Part shown: piece by piece, positions 53,721-62,860 of the stretch
Numbering within the stretch: position 1 is the stretch's first letter
Layout of the letters: the number at the start of each line of letters is the position of its first letter
NCBI GenBank assembly: GCA_964552015.1
Contig: CAZKFR010000006.1
Span: forward strand, 1 to 64,000
Origin: Rhodocaloribacter sp964552015
Lineage (GTDB): Bacteria > Bacteroidota > Rhodothermia > Rhodothermales > ISCAR-4553
Direction: 5' to 3'
Length of the DNA: 64,000 bases
Notes under the pieces: model-generated
What the model saw: the letters and a program-made list of their open reading frames with translations, nothing else
What the model was told of the DNA's origin: nothing
The model's database searches: none
Position numbers and translations under genes: made by a program

Positions 53721-55378
53721 ATGCCTTTGCGGCTTTCCCGTTCAGCCGTCGTGCCGGTGCTCCTGAGCGGTCTCGGGCTGGGCCTGAGTTTTCCGCCGTA
53801 TCCCTTTCCCTTCCTGGCCTGGGTGGCGCTGGTGCCCCTGCTGTGCCGCTGGGCTCGCTCGCCGACCGCCGCCCCGCTTCTGCTCGAGGCGTATCTGGCG
53901 TTCTTGCTCACCTTCGCCGTGGCGTTCTACTGGCCGCTGGGACATGCGCTTCCTTCGGCAGCCCTCGCCTCGTTGACGCCGCTGCTGGCCCTCCCGCTGG
54001 TGATGGCCCTCCCGTTCGGAGCCTCGGTTCTCGTGAGGAACCGCCTCGGGCGCAGGGCTGGTCTGATCGCCCTCGTGGCCTGCTGGATGCTGGTCGAAGG
54101 TGGCCTGAGCCGCGGCCCGCTCGCCTTCCCCTGGACGCTCCTGGGACACACCCAGGCGACATGGCTCCCCCTGATCCAGATGACCGACGTGACGGGCGTG
54201 CCGGGCCTGACGCTGTGGGTCTGGTTGATGAACCTGACCGTCGTCGCCCTCCTGCAGGCCCCGGCACGACGGCGGCCGGTCCTGGTCCTGATGCTCCTGC
54301 TCGCCCTCCCCCTGGCCTACGGCCACCTCCGCCGCACCACCCTCCCGGCGCCGGCCGGCTACCTGACCGTCGCCGTCGTGCAACCCGCCCTGCCCGCCGA
54401 AGCCTGGGCCGACGTGCATGACACCAGCCGCATCGACACCCTGCTCTCCCTGACCGAGCGACTCCTGACCTCCTCTACCTCGAAGCCCGACCTGATCGTA
54501 TGGCCGGAGACGGCGCTGCCCGTCATGCCGGCCCACGACCCGCCCCGGCCGCTGCGGGAGGCCGTGACCCGGTGGGCCGTCCCGCTCCTGACCGGTGCCA
54601 TCGTCCGGATGCCGGACGCCACCTACCGCAACAGCGCCGTGCTCCTGCGGCNNNNNNNNNNNNNNNNNNNNNNNNNNNNNNNNNNNNNNNNNNNNNNNNN
54701 NNNNNNNNNNNNNNNNNNNNNNNNNNNNNNNNNNNNNNNNNNNNNNNNNNNGCCATCGTCCGGATGCCGGACGCCACCTACCGCAACAGCGCCGTGCTCC
54801 TGCGGCCCGACGGGAGCACGGCTCGGTACGACAAGCAGCGTCTCGTCCCCTTCGCCGAGCGGGTGCCGTTCTCCGACGCCCTGCCCTGGCTCCGCCCGCT
54901 GGCCGTCCCGGCCGGCGGCGTGGCGGCCTACGAGCCGGGCCCGCCGGCGACCCCCCTCGACCTCGCCGGGACGCGCCTCGGCGTGCTCATCTGCTTCGAG
55001 AGCGCCTTCGGGAACCACCCCCGGCCGTACCTCGAACAAGGGGCGGGCCTGCTCGTAACGCTGACGCAGGACGGCTGGTGGGGACCCACGCCGGGCTACC
55101 GACAACACCTGGCGCTGACCCGGCTCCGGGCCGTCGAAACGCGGCGGGCCGTGGTGCAGGTGAGCGTCAGCGGCATGACGGCGCTGCTCTTGCCGGACGG
55201 CTCCTCGGCCTTCGAAGTGGGATGGATGGCCCGTGACGCCCGCCTCGCCCGCGTGCCGCTCCACACCACGACGACCGTCTATGCGCGACGGGGCGATGTG
55301 CTTACGGGCCTGGCCCTGATCGTGGCGCTCGCGCTCGCCGCCCGGACCCTCTACGCGGCGAGCAGGTCTACCCCATGA
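53721..55378 (+). CDS. lnt: Apolipoprotein N-acyltransferase, interrupted by an artefactual gap
   Basis: This enzyme has 500 residues once corrected: 1658 bases minus 100 Ns and one 55-base duplicate give exactly 501 codons. Lnt N-acylates the lipidated Cys of lipoproteins in the inner membrane. Six or so hydrophobic helices fill residues 1-210 (GLGLSFPPYPFPFLAWVALV), followed by the nitrilase-type domain with the catalytic Glu in LIVWPETALPVM, Lys in RYDKQRLVPFAE and Cys in GVLICFESAFGN. ATG 53721 follows a GAAAGG ribosome-binding site; a TTG at 53694 is an alternative. It overlaps a possible maf start by the ATGA at 55375. It diverges from parA. Confidence 0.94.
54597..54651 (+). repeat. 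55-nt duplicated contig end, left copy (lnt)
   Basis: The 55 bases before the N-run are identical to 54752-54806 after it. Removing one copy and the Ns restores the lnt frame exactly. Confidence 0.97.
54652..54751. other. 100-N gap with overlapping flanks (assembly artefact)
   Basis: One hundred Ns between identical 55-base flanks inside lnt. No sequence is missing. Confidence 0.95.
54752..54806 (+). repeat. 55-nt duplicated contig end, right copy (lnt)
   Basis: Identical to 54597-54651; see the gap entry. Confidence 0.97.
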
Positions 55379-55461
55379 GATGCATCGCGCACGGCTTCCA
55401 CCGGACCTCCGGGTCGCAAGCCTCCGATCCCGCCTTTATGCCCCAGCCTCCCCCTGCCTCC

Positions 55462-56073
55462 ATGCGCCTGAACGTGCCCCTCGTCCTCGCCTCGGCCTCA
55501 CCGCGACGCCGGCATCTGCTCCGCCAGCTCGGCCTGGAGGTCATCGTGCATCCCAGCCACGTCGAGGAAACGGTGCCGGACGCCCTCGCGCCCGAAACGG
55601 TCGTGCAACTCCTGGCAAAGCATAAAGCCGAGGCCGTGGCCCCCACGTATCCCGAGGCCCTCACGCTCGGCGCCGACACCATCGTGGTGCTCGACGGGGA
55701 TATCCTCGGCAAGCCCGGGTGTGCCGGGGAAGCCCATGCCATGCTCCGCCGGCTGAGCGGGCGCACCCACACGGTCTACACAGGCTTCGCCCTGGTCCAC
55801 CCGGCCTCACGACGCGCCGTCACCGCGTTCGAGGCGACGCACGTCACCTTCGCCCACCTCTCCGACGAGGAGATCGCCGCCTATGTCGCCACGGGGGCGC
55901 CCCTCGACAAAGCCGGCGCCTACGGCATCCAGGATGACTACGGCGCCCTCTTCATCCCCCGCATCGAAGGGGACTTCTTCAACGTCGTGGGCCTCCCCCT
56001 GCACCGGCTCTACCGCATCCTGCGCAAAGAATTCAAGGACCTGCTGGAGGGAAACACGGGCCTGACGGGTTAA
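55462..56073 (+). CDS. maf: Maf-family nucleotide pyrophosphatase
   Basis: This 203-residue house-cleaning enzyme hydrolyses non-canonical or modified nucleoside triphosphates to monophosphates. Motifs are LVLASASPRRRHLLRQLG (substrate loop), EETVPDALAP, LTLGADTIVVLDGDILGKPG and GRTHTVYTGFALV, and DKAGAYGIQDDYGALFI, which carries the conserved Asp-Lys-Ala-Gly and Ile-Gln blocks. ATG 55462 gives the standard start. In-frame ATGs exist at 55438 and 55375, the latter overlapping the lnt stop (ATGA), so a longer N-terminus through translational coupling cannot be excluded. It runs plus-strand between lnt and the glutamine amidotransferase gene. Confidence 0.95.
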   Translation: MRLNVPLVLASASPRRRHLLRQLGLEVIVHPSHVEETVPDALAPETVVQLLAKHKAEAVAPTYPEALTLGADTIVVLDGDILGKPGCAGEAHAMLRRLSGRTHTVYTGFALVHPASRRAVTAFEATHVTFAHLSDEEIAAYVATGAPLDKAGAYGIQDDYGALFIPRIEGDFFNVVGLPLHRLYRILRKEFKDLLEGNTGLTG

Positions 56074-56106
56074 AACGTGCTCTCACAAACCCACCGAGAC
56101 GGCACC

Positions 56107-56853
56107 ATGCCTCGTTCTTTTGACGACCTTCGCGTTCTGCTGATTCAGGCCCGCGGTACCCGGGACATCGAAGAACAGGAACAGGCATGCTTTCTCGAGC
56201 GCTGCCGCCTCCGGCCCGATCAACTCGTCCCGGTGAACGTCGTGCGGGATCGCCTGCACCCGGGCCTGCTCGACGGCATCGACGCCGTCATGATCGGCGG
56301 GGCCGGTGAGTTTTCGGCCACGAAGGACTACCCCTGGATGGAGGACCTGCTGAACCTCTGTCGGTATCTCCGGGCACAGGGCCTGCCCACCTTCGGCTCC
56401 TGCTGGGGCCATCAGATCCTCGCTCGGGCCTACGGGGGCACGGTCATCCACGACCCCGAACGCGCCGAGATGGGCTGCGGCACCGTGACCCTGACCGAAG
56501 CCGGACGCCGGGATCCCCTCTTCCGCAACTTCCCCCCCTCGTTCCGCGCCAATATGGGCCACCACGACCGCGTCAGCGTCCTCCCCCCCGGCGCTATCGA
56601 ACTGGCCCGCAGCGACTCCCAGCCCAACCAGGCCTTCCGGATGGCCGGCCAGCCCATCTATGGCACCCAGTTCCACAGCGAACTCGATGCCCACCGCGAA
56701 CGCGAACGGCTCATCCGCTACCGCGACTATTATCGCAACGAGATGCCGGACGACGAGACGTTCCAGCGCGTGCTCGACAGCCTCGCCGAGACGACGGAGG
56801 TCGACCACCTCCTGCACGACTTTCTGATGACGTTTGCCGTGGGCCCGGCTTGA
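56107..56853 (+). CDS. Class I glutamine amidotransferase domain protein
   Basis: This 248-residue stand-alone GATase1 has the nucleophile Cys in TFGSCWGHQILARAYGG and the His/Glu in YGTQFHSELDAHRER. It resembles GuaA-type and YfeJ-like 'GMP synthase - glutamine amidotransferase' proteins that lack a synthetase partner domain; such proteins often act on glutamyl amides of small molecules, and the true substrate is unknown. ATG 56107 (MPRSFDDLRVLLIQARGTRD) is preferred over the upstream GTG at 56077. It follows maf by 33 bases and precedes the sugar dehydrogenase gene. Confidence 0.88.
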   Translation: MPRSFDDLRVLLIQARGTRDIEEQEQACFLERCRLRPDQLVPVNVVRDRLHPGLLDGIDAVMIGGAGEFSATKDYPWMEDLLNLCRYLRAQGLPTFGSCWGHQILARAYGGTVIHDPERAEMGCGTVTLTEAGRRDPLFRNFPPSFRANMGHHDRVSVLPPGAIELARSDSQPNQAFRMAGQPIYGTQFHSELDAHRERERLIRYRDYYRNEMPDDETFQRVLDSLAETTEVDHLLHDFLMTFAVGPA

Positions 56854-56971
56854 GCCCCCGCATCCGACGGAGGACAGCACGGCTGGCGCCGACGGATCAT
56901 CGCGCTGGCAACACCCCGCGGCCGTGCGTACCTTGCGATCCCTCGACCCCGGCCACCCGTTCCGTTCGCTG

Positions 56972-58114
56972 ATGCCCCCTCGATCCGTCCTGTTCTGCCT
57001 CCTGGTGATCCTGGCCGCCTGCGGCGAAGAACCGCTCGTCCTCGACGACGAGCCGACCTATCCCATCTCCGTCCCCCCCGGCTTTCGGGTCGAGGTAGTC
57101 GCGGAGGGGCTCCATCTCCCCACGTCGCTGGCCTTCGCACCGGACGGCTCCGGCCGGCTCTTCGTCAATGAACTCCAGACGGGGCACATCCGCGTCATCC
57201 GGGACGACGTCCTGCTTCCGGAACCGTTCGCCGAGGTAGCCACGAACGTCAGCGGCGGCTTCCCCGTGGCCGGCGAGAACGGTCTCATCGGCCTGGCCTT
57301 CGACCCGGCTTTCGAGGACAACGGCTACGTATACGTCACCTATGCCGTTCGCCTGAACGATGGCACCAACCGGGGGGCCGTGGCCCGTTTCCGGGAGGTG
57401 GATGGCCGTGGCACCGACTTCACCGTGCTGCTCGATGGCATCCCGGCCGCGCCGGGCCATCAGATCCAGAGCCTGGCCTTCGGGCCCGACGGCAAACTCT
57501 ACGTCTCGGTGGGGGATGCTTACCTGCAAGAGGCCGCACAGGACACGTCCGCCCTCACCGGCAAGATCCTGCGCCTGAACCCGGACGGCTCCATCCCCCC
57601 GGACAACCCGTTCCCCGGACAGGCCGCCTATGCCATCGGCCTGCGCAACAGCTTCGACCTGGCGTTCGACGCGGCGGGCAACCTGTTTTCGGCCGACAAT
57701 GGCCCCAGCTTCCATGACGAGTTGAACCGCATCGAGGCCGGCGGCAACTACGGCTGGCCTTTCGCCCTCGGCCCCGCCGGAGACCCCCGCTTCATCGACC
57801 CGCTCCACACCTGGACCGAGATCGTCTCCCCCAACGGCCTCACCTTCTACCGGGGCACGGCGTTCCCGCCCGCCTACCGGGGTCGCCTCTTCGTCGTGCT
57901 CTTCGGCGATACGTTCTCGGAAGGCCCCAGTCCCCGCGCCAAGCGCCTCGTGGCTATCGACGTGACCGCCAACCCGCCCGTCATCGAGGACTTCGCCGTC
58001 TATGCCTTCCCCGGCCAGGGCAACCCGCTCGACGTCGTCGAGGGACCGGACGGTCATGTGTACTTCACCGACATCTTCCAGGGCCGGGTCTACCGGATCC
58101 GGTACACGGGATAG
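56972..58114 (+). CDS. PQQ-type sugar dehydrogenase-like lipoprotein
   Basis: This 380-residue exported six-bladed beta-propeller has a lipobox (LVILAACGEE, Cys17). Conserved blocks include LHLPTSLAFAPDGSGRLFVN, AENGLIGLAFDPAFEDNGYV, PAAPGHQIQSLAFGPDGKLY (the His-Gln of the sugar dehydrogenase active site), then GLRNSFDLAFDAAGNLFSAD. The family includes soluble glucose/sorbosone dehydrogenases that use PQQ and calcium, but many Bacteroidota members have no proven activity. No pqq biosynthesis gene is nearby. ATG 56972 is fixed by the signal peptide. It converges with the universal stress protein gene with five bases between the stops. Confidence 0.88.
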   Translation: MPPRSVLFCLLVILAACGEEPLVLDDEPTYPISVPPGFRVEVVAEGLHLPTSLAFAPDGSGRLFVNELQTGHIRVIRDDVLLPEPFAEVATNVSGGFPVAGENGLIGLAFDPAFEDNGYVYVTYAVRLNDGTNRGAVARFREVDGRGTDFTVLLDGIPAAPGHQIQSLAFGPDGKLYVSVGDAYLQEAAQDTSALTGKILRLNPDGSIPPDNPFPGQAAYAIGLRNSFDLAFDAAGNLFSADNGPSFHDELNRIEAGGNYGWPFALGPAGDPRFIDPLHTWTEIVSPNGLTFYRGTAFPPAYRGRLFVVLFGDTFSEGPSPRAKRLVAIDVTANPPVIEDFAVYAFPGQGNPLDVVEGPDGHVYFTDIFQGRVYRIRYTG

Positions 58115-58119
58115 CCCTC

Positions 58120-59004
58120 TCACGCCGTGTCTTCCGGATCTTCGTGCACCACCCAGACCGGGCAGGGTGCCTGACGTGCCACGCGCTCGGAGACGCTGCC
58201 CAGCGCAAACCGGGCCAGGCGGCTCTTCTCCCGCCGCCCGACCACGATCAGGTCGCTCCCGGCCGCCTCGGCAAACGAGAGGATGGCCTGGTCGGGCGGG
58301 CCGTCGACGACGTGCACCTGCCAGCGGGGAGCGTCGGGCCCCACCGCCGCGCCCACGAGGTCACGCAGCCGACGCCGGACCCGTTCCTGCAGGTCCGGCA
58401 CGAGGTCATAGACGGTGCGGATCTGGGTGAGGGAGACCGGGAAGGCCAGCGGCGGGATGGCGTAGAGGACATCCATGCGGGCTCCCAGGAGGCGCGAAGC
58501 CTCGGCGGCGCGGGCGAGCTGGCTCCGGGTGACGTCGGAAAGCGCAACCGGCACGAGCACCTGTTCGATCCGATCCACCGCCTGTCCTTCGCGCACGAGC
58601 AGCACGTCACACGGGGCCTGCGCAAGGACTTCGGCCGCCACGCTGCCCAGCACGAGCCGGGCGATGCCCCCCCGCCCGTGCGTGCCCATGACGATCAGGT
58701 CGGGGCGCAGCGTACGGGCATACCGCACGATGGCCTCCGGAACCCCCGGCGCACGCAGACACACCCTTTCGACCCGCACGCCCGGGACATCAAACGCTTC
58801 AATCTCTCGTGCCAGATCTCCGGCACACGAGGCTTCCTCCCGGTGCCGCCGGGCCCGGTCGAGCGCCGGATCGGGCGTCGCCGCCGCCTCTACCACATGG
58901 AGCAGAAAGATGCTGGCCTCCGCCGGGGCCGCCAACCGCCCCGCCAGGCTGAGGGCGGCCCGGGCATGACCGGAAAAATCCGTGGGCACCAGCAGCGTTT
59001 TCAT
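58120..59004 (-). CDS. Tandem-domain universal stress protein A
   Basis: This 294-residue protein consists of two fused UspA domains. Domain 1 (about 1-140) begins KTLLVPTDFSGHARAALSLA and has a complete ATP-binding motif GTHGRGGIARLVLGS. Domain 2 (about 150-288) begins QVLVPVALSDVTRSQLARAA and has a degenerate site (GRREKSRLARFALGS, missing the second Gly). It should be a cytoplasmic stress protein. It is the last of three two-domain Usp genes, separated from the others by a TonB gene, downstream of the nos cluster. Usp genes are often under respiratory or oxygen-sensing control, which is inferred here. Confidence 0.93.
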   Translation of the reverse strand: MKTLLVPTDFSGHARAALSLAGRLAAPAEASIFLLHVVEAAATPDPALDRARRHREEASCAGDLAREIEAFDVPGVRVERVCLRAPGVPEAIVRYARTLRPDLIVMGTHGRGGIARLVLGSVAAEVLAQAPCDVLLVREGQAVDRIEQVLVPVALSDVTRSQLARAAEASRLLGARMDVLYAIPPLAFPVSLTQIRTVYDLVPDLQERVRRRLRDLVGAAVGPDAPRWQVHVVDGPPDQAILSFAEAAGSDLIVVGRREKSRLARFALGSVSERVARQAPCPVWVVHEDPEDTA

Positions 59005-59035
59005 GATCGCGCCCCTCCGGGCTCACCCCGGCCGC

Positions 59036-59839
59036 TCAATCGGTTTTGGGGTTACGCAGCTTGAAGCGGATGGGGATCGCCATGCGCACCCGCACCGGGA
59101 CGCCGCGCTGCTTGCCCGGCTTGAACCGGAGCTTCATGACGGCGTCGATGGCCGCCTGGTCCAGTACGCTCCCCGCCGACCGCGCGATAGTCGCATTGGA
59201 AGGACGGCCGTCCGGCTCCACCACGATCTGCACCACGACCAGTCCTTCCAGTCCGGCCTTCTTGGCGATGTCGGGATACTCGAGGTATTCATAGATCTTC
59301 GCCGTCCCGCCGATGATCTCCGGCATCTCTTCCACGACCACGAAGATCTCGGGCTCTTCCTCGGCCACGGCCTTGTCCTCGGACGGAGGCGGGGGCGGCG
59401 GGGGCAGGTCCGCCAGCGGCTCGTCGATGTCGAGCGTAGCGTCCAGGTCCAGGTCGACGTCGTCCAGGATCTCATCGTTGGGCACCTCGACCGGAACCGG
59501 CGGGCGCGGCGGAGGCGGCGCCTTCAGTTCCTGCCGGGTTTGCTGAATCTCCTCCATCTGCACGACCTCCTGCTCGCTCAGCGTCAGGTCGAAGCCCTCG
59601 TCTTCCGGTTGCATCGGCAGGCGAAACAGCACGATCATGATGCCGAGGGAGAGGGCCAGGCCGAGCATGACGAAGAGCCGGTAGTCCTGCCGGAGGTCGG
59701 CATGGGGATGCTTGTAGGGCTTGCGGCGCCGCGGCGTTTGCGGCCGGGCCTCCGTCACCGGCTCGGGATGCACGCTGCCTTCCGTTCGGGTCACCCGGCG
59801 CGGGGGGCGCGGCAGCTTGATGTCGGATTGCACGTTCAT
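59036..59839 (-). CDS. tonB: TonB-family energy-transducing protein
   Basis: This 267-residue protein has the full TonB layout. A basic cytoplasmic N-terminus (RPPRRVTRTEGSVHPEPVTE) precedes one membrane helix (about 53-72; LFVMLGLALSLGIMIVLFRL). A Pro/acid-rich periplasmic spanner follows (QELKAPPPPRPPVPVEVPND; then a run of eight prolines). The C-terminal TonB domain (about 185-265) reads EYLEYPDIAKKAGLEGLVVV and then IRFKLRNP. ATG 59839 is chosen because GGAGG lies five bases upstream. It uses proton force through ExbBD (not in this window) to drive TonB-dependent receptors. It is encoded between two Usp genes on the same strand. Confidence 0.92.
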   Translation of the reverse strand: MNVQSDIKLPRPPRRVTRTEGSVHPEPVTEARPQTPRRRKPYKHPHADLRQDYRLFVMLGLALSLGIMIVLFRLPMQPEDEGFDLTLSEQEVVQMEEIQQTRQELKAPPPPRPPVPVEVPNDEILDDVDLDLDATLDIDEPLADLPPPPPPPSEDKAVAEEEPEIFVVVEEMPEIIGGTAKIYEYLEYPDIAKKAGLEGLVVVQIVVEPDGRPSNATIARSAGSVLDQAAIDAVMKLRFKPGKQRGVPVRVRMAIPIRFKLRNPKTD

Positions 59840-59884
59840 GATCGCCTCCACAGGTTTTTTTCGGGCTCGTCGTTTCCCGGGCGT

Positions 59885-60799
59885 TCAGAGCATGGGCTGC
59901 GCCGGGAGCGGAGCCGGACGCACCGCCGTTTCCTGCGTTTTCGGCTTCAGCAGCGACTTGCCGGCTACCCGATCGACGAACACGGGGCAGGGTGCGGCCC
60001 GGATGACGTGCTCGACGTCCCGCCCCAGAGGGTGCACGGTCTCCGTATGCTGTCCGTGCGAACCCAGTACCACCAGGCCCTGTGTGAGCCCTGAAGCCAC
60101 GTCCAGGATGACGTCGGCGGGCCGCCCGGCCCGCACCTCCACCCGAGCGTTCGAGCCGGGCCCGAGGACAGCCTCGCTCAGAGCCCGCAGACGACGCGCG
60201 GCTTCCGAGCGCGCATCGGCGGCCGGCACCACATGAAGAAAGCGGAGTTCCGCACCATAGAGCCGGGCCAGCTCGACGCCATAACGCAGGGCCCGTTGCC
60301 CGTTCCGGGAGAAATCCACCGGCACGAGGACGGCCTCCACGAGATCGGGGCGCCGGCTGCTCCGGGGTCCCACGGCAAAGACCGGGCGATCGGCCGTCTT
60401 GACAATCTGCTCGGCCGTCGCCCCGATGATCCAGTGGTCGGGGACGTCGCTCAGGAACCGGTCCATGCTCCGGTTGCCGTGGGTGCCCAGGACGATCAGG
60501 TCCACGTCCTCGCGGCGGGCATGCTCCAGGATGGCGGCGGTGGGATCGGCGTGAAGCCGGTGGTAATACCGGATCGCAACCCCGTTCCACCGGGCTACCG
60601 AATCCCCGACCGTAGATCCCCCACCGACGGCGTCCCCGCCACCCAACCGGTACTGAAAAGGGCCCGCATAGTCCTCCTGGACGTGCAGCAGGTGCACCTC
60701 GGCGCCGAGCTTGTCGGCCAGATGGAGTGCATGCATGAGGGCCCCTTCGGCGCAGGTCGAGTAGTCGGTCGGCACCAGAATGGTTTTCAGACTCAACAT
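59885..60799 (-). CDS. Tandem-domain universal stress protein B
   Basis: This 304-residue protein consists of two Usp domains. Domain 1 (about 1-150; LKTILVPTDYSTCAEGALMH) has the loop GTHGNRSMDRFLSDVPDHWI, in which a longer insertion precedes the second Gly-rich element. Domain 2 (about 155-285; EAVLVPVDFSRNGQRALRYG) has GSHGQHTETVHPLGRDVEHV. ATP binding is therefore uncertain in both domains. A Pro/Lys-rich extension (AGKSLLKPKTQETAVRPAPL) ends the protein. It starts 45 bases after Usp C and is followed 45 bases later by tonB on the same strand. Confidence 0.93.
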   Translation of the reverse strand: MLSLKTILVPTDYSTCAEGALMHALHLADKLGAEVHLLHVQEDYAGPFQYRLGGGDAVGGGSTVGDSVARWNGVAIRYYHRLHADPTAAILEHARREDVDLIVLGTHGNRSMDRFLSDVPDHWIIGATAEQIVKTADRPVFAVGPRSSRRPDLVEAVLVPVDFSRNGQRALRYGVELARLYGAELRFLHVVPAADARSEAARRLRALSEAVLGPGSNARVEVRAGRPADVILDVASGLTQGLVVLGSHGQHTETVHPLGRDVEHVIRAAPCPVFVDRVAGKSLLKPKTQETAVRPAPLPAQPML

Positions 60800-60844
60800 G
60801 GCTTCACCTCTTGCCTCTGTACATTTTCTTCCTCCAGGCGCGGC

Positions 60845-61798
60845 TCAGGAGAAGGCATCCGCCTGTTCCAGGCTCTTCCGGTTCGCTGCGATCAGCGACT
60901 TGCCGAAACTCTTGACAGCGAAGACGGGACAGGGCGCCCGCCGCACCACGTTCTCGGTGACACTACCGATCAGCAGATGGGCCAGTCCGGTCAGGCCGTG
61001 CGTGGCCATGACGATCAGGTCCGTCTCCTGCTCTTCGGCATGGTGCACGATCTCCGAAGCTGCGTGGCCGACGCGCACGTGCACCGTCACGTCCTTGCAC
61101 ACCCCCAGCGTTTTCGCGCACAGTCCTTTCAGATGACGCAGCGCCTCGTTCTCGATCTCGGGCTGGATGTCGTAGACCGAATACACCGCCGCGTTGTAGA
61201 ACGCCGGGTAGACGGCTTCTTCGATGACGTGGAGCACATCGATCCGCGCCCCGAACCGCGCGGCCAGTTCCTTCGCATACAGGAGTGCCTCGCCGGCATG
61301 GTGCGAGAAATCCACCGGCACGAGCACCGATCGGATGAGCCGCGACGGCACCGTCTCGCGGACCGTCAGCACCGGCATGGGGGCCAGGCGCACCACCTCT
61401 TCGGCCACACTGCCCAGCAGCAGGTGCTTGATCCCGCGCCGCCCGTGCGTGCCCATCACGATCAGGTCCACGTCCTCCTCACGCGCATAACGCAGGATGC
61501 CCGTGGCGGCCGCATCCTCCTGGAGGACCTCACAGCGCACGTCCGGCAGGGTTTCCAGCGCCACGTCCCCGCGCCGTCCGGCGCAGGTCGTCAGCTGCTC
61601 CCGCAGCCGGGCCCGAACCCGCTCCGTGTGTTCTTTCGGGTACGAGGCCGGAGCAAAGGGGTCATCCCGAAGGACCTCAACATAGATCAGGTGCAGGGTG
61701 GCCCGGAAACGCACCGCCAGATCGAGGGCCCACTCCAGCGCGGCATCGGCACCGGGCGAGAAATCGCTCGCCGCCAGAATTTTGTGCATGTGCAACAT
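60845..61798 (-). CDS. Tandem-domain universal stress protein C
   Basis: This 317-residue protein consists of two Usp domains. Domain 1 (about 1-160; MHKILAASDFSPGADAALEW) has the complete ATP-binding motif GTHGRRGIKHLLLGS. Domain 2 (about 165-300; RSVLVPVDFSHHAGEALLYA) has ATHGLTGLAHLLIGS, with the first Gly replaced by Ala. The start at ATG 61798 is set by a GGGAGGT ribosome-binding site; the frame continues upstream to 61828. It is the first Usp gene after nosY, 177 bases downstream of that gene's stop, and the gene run continues with Usp B, tonB and Usp A. Confidence 0.93.
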   Translation of the reverse strand: MLHMHKILAASDFSPGADAALEWALDLAVRFRATLHLIYVEVLRDDPFAPASYPKEHTERVRARLREQLTTCAGRRGDVALETLPDVRCEVLQEDAAATGILRYAREEDVDLIVMGTHGRRGIKHLLLGSVAEEVVRLAPMPVLTVRETVPSRLIRSVLVPVDFSHHAGEALLYAKELAARFGARIDVLHVIEEAVYPAFYNAAVYSVYDIQPEIENEALRHLKGLCAKTLGVCKDVTVHVRVGHAASEIVHHAEEQETDLIVMATHGLTGLAHLLIGSVTENVVRRAPCPVFAVKSFGKSLIAANRKSLEQADAFS

Positions 61799-61820
61799 GA
61801 CCCACCTCCCATGCCATTCG

Positions 61821-61846
61821 GTTGCCATCCTTCGTTCGCTGGCAAC
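61821..61846. promoter_or_regulatory. Inverted repeat upstream of Usp C, possible operator
   Basis: The sequence gttgcc (61821-61826) is repeated inverted as ggcaac (61841-61846) with 14 bases between them, 23-48 bases upstream of the Usp C start. Spacing and half-site differ from FNR/Dnr boxes (TTGAT-N4-ATCAA), so the regulator is unknown. Confidence 0.3.
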
Positions 61847-61975
61847 ATACGGTGGCGAGGGGGGCCGATTTGACAGGAAAGGTACGCGTGCCGCCGTGGG
61901 GAGAATACGTGAAGACGTGTAAGGGATTTCCCTACATGGGCAGGAGGCACAATACCCCGGGGCGGAGACAAGCCA

Positions 61976-62764
61976 TCAAAAGTCCTTTTGCTGGAAACGA
62001 CGCAGGCCCGCCCACAGGGGCACGGCCAGCCAGAGCAGGAGCATCCCAGCGGCGACGACGGGCCCCAGCGCGCCGCCGAAGAAGCGCTGGAAGAGGGCCC
62101 CGGTGTACCCCATCAGCGCCGCCACGTCGAAGCTCATCAGCAGGGCCACCCGCGCCAGGTCCACCGGGTTGAACAGCATCAGGGCCAGCACGGGCGTCTC
62201 CAGGGGGTAGTCGGCAAACAGGGACAGGAAGAGCAACACCCCGCCGTCGTAGAGCACCGTGAAGCCCAGCCAGACCAGCACAGCCGCCCCCAGCCCTTTG
62301 ACCCGATCCTCGAAGCCGAGGGCCAGCAGGAACGCCAGGGCCACGAAGATGAACGTGAGGCCGACGCCCAGCGCCAGGAGCAACGCCAGGGCGGAGCCGG
62401 CGGCCCCGGCCCCGCCCCGCACCGCGAACGGCACCCCGACCCCCACCACAAAGCCCAGCGCCAGCGGCAGGGCCAGCCCCAGGTACATCCCCCCGAAGAG
62501 CGACCGGCGATCGACCGGCTGGGCCAGCAGCATCTCGATGAACTCGCGGGCGTTGTAGAGGTACATGGCCCCGAAGAGCACCCCCACCAGCGGGAGCAGC
62601 ATCAGCACCACATTGGCGAGGCTGAGTAGCGCCTTGGCCTCGCTCCCCCCAAACCGGAGCAGCCCCTCGGTGAGCAGGAGGAAAAAGACCCCGTAGAAGG
62701 CAACCCACTTGCTCCGCACCACGTCGTGGAGCTCGTATTTGATGATCTTGGCGGCCGTGTGCAT
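61976..62764 (-). CDS. nosY: NosY, ABC permease for nitrous oxide reductase maturation
   Basis: This 262-residue inner-membrane protein has about six hydrophobic helices (for example LLSLANVVLMLLPLVGVLFG and LALPLALGFVVGVGVPFAV). It resembles ABC-2-type permeases, with the N-terminal MHTAAKIIKYELHDVVRSKW and the motif NAREFIEMLLAQPVDRRSLF typical of NosY. With NosF and periplasmic NosD it supports assembly of the copper-sulfur CuZ centre of nitrous oxide reductase. ATG 62764 is used; the open frame extends upstream to 62827. It begins 96 bases after the nosF stop, leaving a short intergenic stretch. Confidence 0.93.
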   Translation of the reverse strand: MHTAAKIIKYELHDVVRSKWVAFYGVFFLLLTEGLLRFGGSEAKALLSLANVVLMLLPLVGVLFGAMYLYNAREFIEMLLAQPVDRRSLFGGMYLGLALPLALGFVVGVGVPFAVRGGAGAAGSALALLLALGVGLTFIFVALAFLLALGFEDRVKGLGAAVLVWLGFTVLYDGGVLLFLSLFADYPLETPVLALMLFNPVDLARVALLMSFDVAALMGYTGALFQRFFGGALGPVVAAGMLLLWLAVPLWAGLRRFQQKDF

Positions 62765-62860
62765 GGCTCTGGGATTGAAGATTGCAAATGGCAGATTGCA
62801 AGGTCGAGGCTTCGGGTTCCGGGCCATCGGGCCTCATCGTAGAACCTGGAACGCTGCCCG